From NCBI GenBank assembly GCA_000969725.1, contig JXSR01S060935.1: a DNA stretch of 38,964 nucleotides; one strand, given 5' to 3'. Position numbers and translations under genes: made by a program. This document shows positions 24,601 through 36,600 of this stretch, piece after piece. Every line of letters starts with the position of its first letter. Within the stretch, counting starts at the first letter, position 1. Under the pieces are notes generated by a model, which was given only the letters and a program-made list of their open reading frames with translations, had not been told where the DNA came from and did not search any database. The stretch comes from Ophiothrix spiculata (Eukaryota > Echinodermata > Ophiuroidea > Amphilepidida > Ophiotrichidae).

Positions 24601-27600
24601 AAACCACGGTCACACTTAATCCATAAGCCATGAGAGCTACACTAACACACCACAAGTATTGGTCAAGATAGCACATTTAGCGTGGCTTGCATTGTAAGAT
24701 GCAACTACCTAAAACCACGGTCACACTTACTCCTTAAGCCACGAGAGCTAACACTAACACACCACAAGTGTTGGTCAAGATAACACATTTAGCGTGGCTT
24801 GCATTGTAAGATGCAACTACCTAAAACCACAGTCACACTTACTCCNNNNNNNNNNNNNNNNNNNNNNNNNNNNNNNNNNNNNNNNNNNNNNNNNNNNNNN
24901 NNNNNNNNNNNNNNNNNNNNNNNNNNNNNNNNNNNNNNNNNNNNNNNNNNNNNNNNNNNNNNNNNNNNNNNNNNNNNNNNNNNNNNNNNNNNNNNNNNNN
25001 NNNNNNNNNNNNNNNNNNNNNNNNNNNNNNNNNNNNNNNNNNNNNNNNNNNNNNNNNNNNNNNNNNNNNNNNNNNNNNNNNNNNNAGAGCTACACTAACA
25101 CACCACAAGTGTTGTCAAGATAACACATTTAGCGTGGCTTGCATTGTAAGATGCAACTACCTAAAACCACGGTCACACTTTTAAGCCATACAAGATACAC
25201 TAACACACCACAAGCATTGGTTAATATAACCACACATTTGATTTAGTTTGACCTCACACTTAATTGTCAAGATAATCAAGATTCATCATACCTCCACTTT
25301 ATTTAAAGGGACTAGCCTAGATTCCACTTAGAATGAAAAACGTATGGAAATGCTCTCAATAAAGCTTAAAAATCAAGAAAAGTACAAGAAATTACACCAA
25401 AATGGCTCAAATTGAAAGAGATTAATTTACAATATATCATTCTGTGATGGTGGTGTGACTATCCTGTGTTTTCTAAATCCTAATTGTGTACCTCCGATGG
25501 ATAACCAGATTAACCCTTACCCTCCTACGTACTACAAAGTACTACAGTAAGAAATCAAGAATTCGCCTAAGTCCCAATACGTCACAGACGGCGGATATAG
25601 ATGATCAGGAAATTGCTGCCCGGGCAGGCCGCGCTCGGTGGCTTGGCATAGCTGGACATTGGAACGGGATAGCGGGGGTCGGGGGTTCGAATCCCAGGGG
25701 GAACCGAGGGGAACCCGAAATTTTTTCATGACGTATTTGGACTTAGACTGTATTTAAGCGTGCGAGAGTAAGGGTTAAAGATCAAACAAAGCTCCTGGAG
25801 ATAATTTAATACATATTAAAAGAGAAACAATTTCAGAAAAAGCAATTTGTTTACCGGTAACATCACAGGTGTAGAAACAAGATCTTTTGAAACTAGAAAC
25901 ACTGTTTTCACAACATTTTTTTGTGCCAGCATCAAAAATATAAGTTGGTAAAGAATTGCAATTATCTCTAATATTCCTCAAAATCATGTAAAACTCTATG
26001 TAGGTTTTATTCCTATAAACATGTTCTAACGATTCATGTAAAAAATATGTAGGTAAAAAATTAAGAATCTAGCCAAGTCTCTTTAATCCGGAGTCGATTT
26101 CACTAACATTAAAATATGTTGTAAATACATCATTAGACAGTCTTCGTTATAACGTGCACCTCTTGGCTCTTCAAGGTTAGAATTTTACTGGAATTCACCC
26201 TGTGTAAAATTCTTATACCTTTCAATACAGGGTGTATCAAAAAGAGGTTTACAGTTATTAAAGTGCTTCCAATTCAAAAGGTTTAATACATTCTGCAAAT
26301 TAATTTTGAATCAACAATAAATGAGACAATTGCCCTTCCATAAAAGAAACAAATAACAGGTGTGTGAAAAATAAGTATTTGAGATTTTAAGCTTCAGTTT
26401 CCTTTTTTTTGTCAAAATTCAAGTGCTTAATTTAGAATCGATAATAAAAGTATAATAGTGTTTATAAAATATATTTGAATCGGAAAATATGCTGTATGTG
26501 CATTCATAAAGCAAAGCAGATACTTCCATTAAACGTGACATTTCACTTCATGCAATAAAGACTTAATTTTGACCAGCCTCTATATTAAGACACCAATGGA
26601 CGACGTTGTCTATATAATTCAATTGGAAAATAGTGACTCCAGGCAGCTTTGTAGTGATCAGGACAAAAAGTTAGATTTTCTTGACAAGGTGTGCTACTAG
26701 TGTTTTAAATGTGCATAACTCCAATATTTCTCAGTCTTTTATCACAAAATGGGTATTAACCCTAACAACACCGAACCTCGCAAAATCCCATTCCACAAAA
26801 TCAAGAAAATCGCCTAAGTCCAAATACCTCAAAGACCGGAGTTAGATATGATCACGGAATCGCTGCCATGGCAGGGCCTGCTCAGTGGCTTTACGTAATT
26901 GGGCATGGACCGGGGTGTGGGAGGTCCCGGGTTCGAATCCGGGGTGGGGGGGGGGGAAACCACCCATTTTTAACATGTCAATTTCCGAGGATCAACGAAG
27001 AGGTGCTTTTTAAAAAAGTGTTAGGATTAATAAAGCCTATATATGTGCCTAAACTAACCCTAACAACACCGAACTTCACAAAATCCCATTCCACAAAATC
27101 AAGAAAATCGCCTAAGTCCAAATACTTCATAGACCAGAGTTAGCTATGATCACGGAATCGTTGCCATGGCAGCGCCTACTCAGTGGCTTTATGTAGTGGG
27201 GCATAGACCGGGGTGCGGGAGGTCTCAGATTTGAATCCGGGTGAAACCACCCATTTTTAACATGTAAATTCCCGAGAAGATAGTTTTTAGACGAAGAGGT
27301 GCTTAACAGTGTTAGGGTTAAATGAATCCACAAGCTTGTACACAGGAATTAAAAACTACATTTGCATCATCCATATTGGCATATGAGCCATTTTTTACAA
27401 ATAATGCAACAGTTTCTGGAGTACCTTTATATATAAATATCCATTTTGTAGTAGAAGGGGATATCCCAAATTTACATTTTACAAAAGTTCATATTTTTAA
27501 ATAAAAAGGTCAAATATGACACTTACCTAGGAAATATGGTTTTCAAGGTTTTGATTTTTTGGTAGGCATTCAAAAAGTTCACTCTCTACTCCAAAATAGA

Positions 27601-30600
27601 TATCAAATGTGATTTTGCATTAACCTTACAGCTGACTTCCATGTGTAGCAAATAAACAAATAATTGATTAGGCCAAAAAAAAAAAGGTTTGCCTCAGAAA
27701 CCAGCACGCATTGCTAAGTGAAAATGAATTTAGCGTAGAACTATGCACTGGTCTTTTTTTTACGAGAGTAATCTAGCAATCGACCACCGTCCGGGTTGCT
27801 GTCATTTGCTGTTGCAATTTTACCTTGAATTTTACATTTGATTTCAACTGCCAAGACTTCCCATAGTTAAATACCGCATATAGCTAATTTCCTAAAAAAA
27901 TTAAAAATCGCATACCGCTTAGCGTTTTTGCAGATGGTTTCTGAGACAAACTTCTTTTATTTCCTTGGCCTTATTATCAGTGGGTTGAAAGGAGTGCAAT
28001 AGTTAGTTGAGCTTACTGAATTTGTAGGTTAAAGGGTTTTCACAATTTTCTACGCCTTTACTCATTTGACATGGGACAATAGCAGTAATATGATGTATTT
28101 AGTGTTTCATCAAAATTATGATCAGATGAACATTCTTAAAAGCTAATGCTTCAATAACCCTTAAGCTGGACTAAAACTCATGCCTGAAAATTATGAAAGG
28201 GGTTATGTGAAGTGACTAAATAGCTAATGCAGCAGCTCAGTGGTGGCTTGCTGTAGGTGCACATAGGCTCATGACTGGAGATGTTCCTGGTTCAGGCTCA
28301 TGACTGGAGATGTTCCTGGTTCAGGCTCATGACTGGAGATGTTCCTGGTTCAAACCCAGTGGTGGCTTGCTGTAGGTGTACACAGGCTCATGACTGGAGA
28401 TGTTCCTGGTTCAAACCCAGTGGTGGCTTGCTGTAGGTGTACACAGGCTCATGACTGGAGATGTTCCTGGTTCAAACCCAGTGGTGGCTTGCTGTAGGTG
28501 TACATAGGCTCATGACTGGAGATGTTCCTGGTTCAAACCCAGTGGTGGCTTGCTGTAGGTGTACATAGGCTCATGACTGGGGATGTTCCTGGTTCAAACC
28601 CAGTGGTGGCTTGCTGTAGGTGTACATAGGCTCATGACTGGAGATGTTCCTGGTTCAAACCCAGTGGTGGCTTGCTGTAGGTGTACATAGGTTCATGACT
28701 TGAGATGTTCCTGGTTCAAACCCAGTGGTGGCTTGCTGTAGGTGTACATGGGTTCATGACAGGAGATGTTCCTGGTTCAAACCCAGTGGTGGCTTGCTGT
28801 AGGTGTACATGGGTTTATGATTGAAGATGTTCCTGGTTCAAACCCAGTGGTGGCTTGCTGTAGGTGTACATAGGTTCACGATTGGAGATGTTCCTGGTTC
28901 AAACCCAGTGTAGGCTTGCTGTAGGTGAACATGGGTTCATGATTGGAGATGTTCCTGGTTCAAACCCAGTTGTGGCTTGCTGTAGGTGAACATGGGTTCA
29001 CGATTGGAGATGTTCCTGGTTCAAACCCAGTGGTGGCTTGCTGTAGGTGAACATGGGTTCACGATTGGAGATGCTCCTGGTTCAAACCCAGTGGTGGCTT
29101 GCTGTAGGTGAACATGGGTTCACGATTGGAGATGTTCCCGGTTCAAACCCAGTGGTGGCTTGCTGTAGGTGTACTTGGGTTCACGATTGGAGATGTTCCT
29201 GGTTCAAACCCAGGGAAAAGGGGTTTTCCTCTATTTCTGAGGAGATGTGTGTATAACATAGGGAATCAGAAAGAAAGTATTCAAATTATGCATGACAATG
29301 CACTCCACATACTTATATTGCCTATGGTTATTGGATTGTTTTTCGCAGGTGATGATTTTTTTTTTTTAACTTTTGATTATCTTGTAAAGGCTTATTTTTG
29401 TCATAAATTTGCAATATTTTTTGTTGTGTATGAATTAGGTTAACAAATTTGCATTAAATTTTGCCTGGAAAATGTGGTAAAATCGGTGCGCTTATTTTGA
29501 ATTGGTGTCCAATCAACTAACCCCTTGTGTATTTAATGCTGTAAAAATTGTCACAAAACGCATTTTGTCCTGTTTCACTTGCATTTTAATTTATCTTTTC
29601 ATATGGAGCATCAAGTAAGCTTTAATTTCTTAATGCATTTTTCTTTTTTTGAACAGAAATGTTGGCAACAAGCTTTAGTAACAGCATGCTTTATAAATGA
29701 ATGCCCAAATACATTTAAGGGTCCTGTGAACCCTTTTTTTCAGAAATGGTTTTTGCTCTGTAACTCAGCAACAGATAATTAAATTCAAATAAAAGTATCC
29801 ATTTCTAGAAGCAGATTTGCATACTGAACATGATGGTCAGGGTTTTTTTGGGACCAAAATGTGTAATTTTGGACCTAGGGTCCAAAAATCATGTTTCTGG
29901 GCCCAAAATTTTACGAGAAAGGTAACTAAATTTTGCTTTGGTAAAATTTTGAACCATTTTACTTTTTAGAATCTAGAAAGCAATATCTAGGAACACATTT
30001 CTCAAATTTTTGATTTTAATCTTACTTTTTGAAATATTGCCAAAAATAGGTCAAAAAATGTCATATTTTGCCAACAATGGTGTCAGAAGTGGGATTTTTG
30101 GACATTTTTGGACCACTTTTTGACAATATCTCAAAAACTATGAAAAAAATTAAACAAATAAAAAATGCAACCTAGATATAGCTTTCTAGGTTCTAGTAAG
30201 TAAAAAGTTCAAAATTTTACCAAAGCAAAGATTAGTTAGCTTTCCCGTAAAATTTTGGGCCAAAAAACAATTTTTGGACCTTAGGGCCAAATTTTCACAT
30301 TTTGGTCCAAAAATGACCCGACCATCATGTTCAGTATGCAAATCCTCTTCTAGAAATGTATACTTTTATTTGAATTTAATTATCTGTTGCTGAGTTACAG
30401 TGCAAAAACTATTTCTGAAAACCAAGGGTTGACAGGGCCCGTAAATGGTGTGTTCCAAATTATTTCAGTTTAAGGTTACCAACATATGAAAATTCTTTTT
30501 ATTTTTTTTCGTTATTTCGTTTTAGTATGAAAGACGTTTATGAACATCTTCTGTCTTTTCTTAAGAAGGATATGATACTTGTATATATTTTGCTTGATTG

Positions 30601-33600
30601 ATCCAGGCTTATAATATCATTAACTAACTTTACATTGAATAAATTGACAAGCAATATGGAGTAACAATCATCCATGTTTGGCCATATAGGGTGATTCAGA
30701 TAAGTATATACAAGCTAAAGCTGACATATATTAAAATAAAAATTTCTACACTTGGTGAATATGTGAAACTAGCACATATTACATTCCTTTCTAAACACCT
30801 TTTTAACAGTTTTCACCTCCCTGATTAACTATCACAGCTTATCACTGTGTAGCACCTTTTCTTCCAGCCGTGTCCTGCTTACCGGAGATTAGGTTGTGTT
30901 AAGACATTGCTATGTTAGGTATTCATAAGAATCATTGATTTTCCTAATTCGACCAAACTGGTGATCAGAGGTGGGAAGCATACTTTAATGCCATGACTAT
31001 AAACCACATGATTTGAATCAGGGCCATTCAGGCCAGAAGTCTTTCTCAAAGGACCTTCTGGACCTTTGAATCATGAGCCTCAACAGGAAGTTATGGACAT
31101 CCACTCACAAAAAGCACTCTATAAAGCTAAAAACTGCTCTGATTTAAATGATTCTTTCACTACATTCGATTTAGAAATCTTTCTGCTAGAGTTGTTTAGT
31201 CACAAAAACGAAATCACTCTTCAGACAAAGCATCTGAAGCTTGTAGAATACCTTGCGCTTGTATATACCAGTATATCTGAATCACCCTATACATGTAGTT
31301 TAACCCATGCCTATTAAAGCATGGTAATACATCTTCATTGAGTCATACATTGTTCACTACACTACTGTATAAGTGGTATATTTCAACTACATTTACTTTT
31401 GCGCTTTTTGCGCTACACTCGCTTTGCGCGAAAATTAATGTACCTCAAAAAATGGTATATGCATACCGCAGCACATAAAAAATAACAGATACGCGTAAAT
31501 TAGAACGCGCGAAGTGATTCAAAATTGACTTGTGCACAAAAATTTCTGAGCCCACAAAATATGGCGTTTACAGTATTAGATTGGCTTAGGAAGTCTAATT
31601 TTCCTGAAATTCTAAATCTCTGCAAATTTGACTGCTGTTGCCTAAATGAGGACCTCATAGTCCTCAAAAATGGAGAAGGGTGCATATTTTGAAAAAATGT
31701 TGTTCTATGTATACATATGGATTTATTTAAAGGTGCCCCATTGCCACTTCTGATCTTTAGACACCCTTGTTAAAATTTCAAGAGTTTTGGCCAAAAATAT
31801 GTTTAATTCTTGTAATATACCGTCACCTGTCAAAGACAGGGGCGTCGATACCTTCACAAATTCTGATGATCTGTTTTTTGAAAAGTTAGCCTTCAAGGTG
31901 TACCTTTGGCCTCATTTATGGTTGAAAGGATCATAACTGATTAAGGAAGAGCAGTGTTGTAGCAACTAGTCACTTCAAATTTTATTTTTTGAGTATCTCT
32001 TGAAAGCTATTTTGTAGATTCAATGGGAAGCTCATTTATATTGCTGCACCATATGGCTGAAATTAGCAGTGCAAGTTAAATGCAAAAATCATTGGAATTT
32101 TGACGTTAGTGTGATAATGTTTTTGCAATCACTATAAATCTGTACTTAAACTAACTCAGTTCTGAATATAACCCTGCATTTGTTCGATGTAACAGATTTA
32201 ATAATTAGGTAAATACATTTGGGTCTACAGTTAGACCTATAGGCTAAACAATGATTTATTGGGCAGTTTAAGCAGAAATCCACAGTGCAGGGTCCAATTG
32301 TTTGTTAATGCAAGCCCTTTTCTGGATTTTTGCTTACTTTGTCCAACAAATTCTTGTTTTGCCTGTAATTTATGGAGGGACAAAAAGTGAAAATTACTGA
32401 TCATAAAATTACTATTAACTCTTGTATAACTGGGCTTTCCGGAAAAGTATACTTTAGATCCCATGAAAAACTTTGACCCTAACCTTCAAACTAACCCTAA
32501 AACCAACCTGATCTCCTGACCCTAACTCTAATTCTTAATCCAACCCTCTTTTTAACTTATCACTAACCCTAAACCCTAACCCTAAAATATCAATATCTCA
32601 AAAAGACAAAATTGCGTTCAAAGACATTCGCTTGCCCAAGTGACATCAGCTTACCCTACCAAGAAAACTTCGCTCCAACAGGAAGCGACATTCGCTTAAC
32701 AAATTTCACAACATTCGCTACACTTCAGATTGAATTGGAGCAAAGATCGCTCCAAATATTCTTTGGTTTGTTTAATCAATAATCATAGCACTACAACATG
32801 CGGGAGTGACATTCGCTTTCATCAATTGAAACGATGTTAGCGCTACGAGAGCGACATTGGCTCTCCGTTTTAGCAAATAATTCAGATTGAATATCAAGAG
32901 CGAATGTTACTCGGCCGAGCGAATGTCTTTGGTCTGGCTTACCCACAGATGTAGAAGGCTATACCAGACTGTTTATACCACCAAGTGTAATCTGCCATGG
33001 AGCTAGCTCAAATTGAGGGTCCACTCAAGTTCCAAAATGTCTATATAGTTTCTAATTCTTAATCCTACTCAAATAGTGTACAAAACTGAACGCAAAGGTA
33101 GCTAGATGCCCATATTCAGTATTCACGCATTACAACAAGATTTGACACATGATTTTCAAAAACCAGAATGCCCCTTTTTGATCCGTACGTCAGAATAAAA
33201 ATGCTACAGAATCTGGTATCTCCTTTAACAAGTAGCTTCAGATGATAGACTGTTTGTATCAGTAGGTATTCTGCAAGGTATAAGTTTCATCCTTTTCTTA
33301 AAGATTATTCAAGTTGAAAAAAATCAAGGTTGTACATGAATTTGTTCTCGCAGGTTTCTCTAAGCCAGGGGTTCTCAACTAGTGTTTACAATGCGTCACA
33401 TAAATTTGAAAATTGTAGGGGAAATTGCCAAACTTGACTGTTTTTCAGTGTATTTCAAATATATTTCATTATTTTAGAGAGTTTCAAAGCGCCAATCAGT
33501 ACTTGTCAAAGCGCCAAATTTGGCTCACGCCGCTAGTTGAGAATCCCTGCTCTAAGCACTTTGGTTTCCCCTTATATTTAAAATCGAAAATTCTTTTCAA

Positions 33601-36600
33601 TATTGGTCTTTCATCCCTTGAATTTAGGACCTCTTCAAAACTCAACCCCCGATTGCCTGACGGTTCTGGCCAGTTGGCTATTGGTTATTTGTCCAGCACC
33701 AGCAGGCAACCGCCAGTTGAGTTTTGAAACGGCCCCTTAATGCATATGTACTTTTTGGATTAGCCTGGCTTTCTGTCAAATGTTATAAATAAATAAATAG
33801 GATAACAAAGAACAAGTGAGTATTAATTCAGCATTAACTGAAAAATACTGTGACACAATGTATGATATCTGCAACTGAAAATATTTCTGCAATATTTCTG
33901 GTTATTTTCCAGGAGGCATGTCACTCAGATGAGCCGATCCACATTGTTAACATTGCTGTATGTCTGGACCCAAAGGATATGGACGCAGAGCTACCAGACC
34001 TTTTTGCCAGGTTCTGTCGGGATAAGGTATGCAATCAATGATTGGGGGGGTAGGGCATCCATGTATAAGCCTTGTTATCAATCCACATCGTTAACATTGC
34101 TGTATGTCTGGACCCAAAGGAAATGGATGCAGAGCTACCAGACCTTTTTGCCAGGTTCTGTCGGGATAAGGTATAGAACATGGTCAGAGTGACTGGGGAT
34201 TAAGGAGCAGTTTCAAAATTCAACCAGCAGTTGTCTGCCGGTTCTGGGCGGTTGGCTATTGTTTATTCCGGTTGAACCGCCCAGAACCGGCAGGCAACCG
34301 CCGGTTGAGTTTTGATGCTGTCCCTAAGCGTTATTAGCAATGCACACTGCTATAATTGCTGTGTGTATGGATCCAAAGATAACAGGTGCAGATTTTCCCA
34401 ACTTTTTTACTAGGTTCTGTAGGGATGATACAGTATGAGGGTATAAGGCCAAAAAAAAAAAAAAAAAAAAAAAACAAGTCTGTTTCCTGTAGCAGGACTG
34501 AAAATTGCAATGCGGAATGTGGGTTTTTTTTTTTTACAATTCTTGATTGAGCACTGTGTTTTTGCCAGCTGATTGCTCAATGCGTCACTTTTCCCAATTT
34601 GTATGTTGAATATTGGCAAAAATTATAGTCTAGTGCAAGAGTCAAAGGTGATCTGAATTAAAGTTTGTTTGTTTTCACAGAGTAGTCCAATAATACCAGT
34701 AAGATTTTTTTCAGGAATACTTCTCTCCCCACTATCTGGATTTGTCATTTTTGTTAATATTTCTATTTTACATACAAACAAAGAAAAAAGCTACGCGAGA
34801 TTTAAGACCATTAAAAAGGAATGCGTGCGGATCACAGGAAAAAGTATTGGTTTTTTTTATTTTGACCTAAGCCTAATCAACAGTCTTGATTTAAACATTT
34901 CCATGTGCCTTGATTAAAAGATGTAGGATACAAAGTTTCTGGAAATATTTGCAACGATCTTTAGGGTATGCAAGGAAATTAAATAGGGGAATCTGGACTC
35001 GCCGCCATTTTAATTTGACTACTTTGTAAATCCTATGGGATGGCAGCCATCTTAGATTGTCGCTCATAGAGGGTGAGTTATTGTACCCCCGGCATTTTAC
35101 TTCTACGTGTGCCACACTTCGAGAGTCTTTAAAGCAGATAAACAGGGAAATTGGCATACTTTGATCAGAGCAAGTCCCAATACACGACACTTGAAACATG
35201 GACAGGGTATGTGCGTGAAACAAAAATGCACACGTTGTATATGCGTCAAGTGAAGATTTACGCGATCTGTCTGGATATTGGGTCAAACTATGAATATATC
35301 CCGAGGTACAATAACTCTGCCCCATGAACGACACAAGATGGCAGCGAATCCAGATTCCCCCATAAAATGTCCTTGAGGGTATGACAATGAGTCTGTATAA
35401 GGTATAAAGGTGGTTTCAGAGTAGCTGTCACAGTTTAGCGGTGGCAGAAGACAAAGCATTTGCAATTTTGAGCAGTCGGGATGTAACATGACGCATTTGC
35501 ATATTGCTGGGAAAAGATGAATTTATTCCAACTCTCAAATCAAAGGTAATCAATGGGGCAATCTATATATACACGGAGCGCAGATCCAGATGCATACGCA
35601 TCTCCGAGATCCAGATCTGAGATCCGCATCTCCGTAGACCGCTTACACCTACGCAAGTATGCAGAGTGCTGTACAGCAGATCCGGATCTGATGCCTGTGT
35701 AGCCACAGTCTTCTGCAAAGCGGCTTACGGAGATGCGCATTCATCTAGATTTGCGCTCCCGTTTAGATTGCCCCAATATATCAGTTCGTTGTTCTGATGC
35801 AAAATTTTCCAGGTGCAACAAGGTTGAGTTTGCGCACTTGAAAATGTTGACGTCACGCTGGTTGTGCGACCAACATGACAGACCCTCTGTTTGTTATAAT
35901 GAAAATAAATTTGATTGATCATTAAAAAACATGCCGACTTTAATTTTTTTAAAGCAAATTAGGTTGGAATAGGTTAGTTATAGGAATAAAATGAAACATA
36001 ATATTTTGAGAATTTAAATAACATGTATGTCATTTTTTTGTTTCGTTGTACAGAGAGAGAAACTGATTAGACATGATGTGCGCAGGGTGACATTTGTTGT
36101 GTGGCATTCCAGGCAGTTCCCCAAGTACTTCACCTTCAGGGCCAGACTCAGTGTAAGTTACTCATTAAGCTTTTGAAATATACAGGGTGTCTTGAAATGA
36201 TTGACACCCTGTTTGAGTGCCACATCTTTCAGGGATGCCACTTTTCCGACTTTTGTTGGAATTCCGACTTTTTGTGCAAATCCTAAAAGTTTCTGACTTT
36301 CCCGACTTTTCTAGTCGGAGAGAAAATCGGAAGTTGGAAAAGTCGGAAAAATACAAGTTGGGATTTTTGCGACATTTATTTAGCGAATGTATAGTTAGTA
36401 AACGAACTGGCAACACCTTTATATACCTATTTTAGCCAGTCAATAGTTTTTAAATTGGTATATAAACATCTATTGACTGGTTTTTCATTCTGGCATTTCC
36501 TCTCGGTGATCTTGAGACTATCATACTATTTCCCTCGACATCGGACTATTGCCCTCATGAGCAGTCAATATTTGTATAACATGTACACCCCTTAATACTG

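Larger units (their letters stand above)
17724..33912 (+). other. ACC intron 7 (16.2 kb)
   Basis: A phase-0 intron with no recognisable exon. It contains about 18 annotated repeats, the N gap and three tandem arrays. Stretches where I recognise nothing are 18094-18430, 18944-19596, 20247-21058, 21383-21896, 22181-22616, 25231-25509, 25779-26755 (apart from a MITE fragment near 26484), 27322-27667, 27974-28231, 29217-29711, 31576-32237, 32932-33357 and 33741-33912. Confidence 0.75.
34027..36053 (+). other. ACC intron 8
   Basis: A 2-kb phase-0 intron containing two exon 8 copies, a MITE between them, poly-A (34451-34474) and poly-T tracts, and MITEs at 34983-35362 and 35554-35775. The stretches 34480-34982 and 35776-36053 show no feature I recognise. 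Confidence 0.7.

Noticed and set aside
25640..25700. A tRNA gene
   Set aside because: A- and B-box motifs are present, but I cannot form an acceptor stem or a full cloverleaf, and the segment sits inside a repeated TTAA-bounded element.
28236..29216. CRISPR-like regular repeats (61-bp and, at 3846-5490, 30-bp)
   Set aside because: Units are contiguous with no unique spacers, and the host is an intron-bearing animal; these are minisatellites.
33929..34192. Open frame repeating [12 protein letters not shown] in the alternate frame
   Set aside because: It is the +1 frame of exon 8 and its copy; the conserved DEPIHI reading is in the other frame.
34891..35334. 147-codon open frame on the - strand
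   Set aside because: It lies almost wholly in a MITE with inverted ends, and the peptide resembles no family I know.
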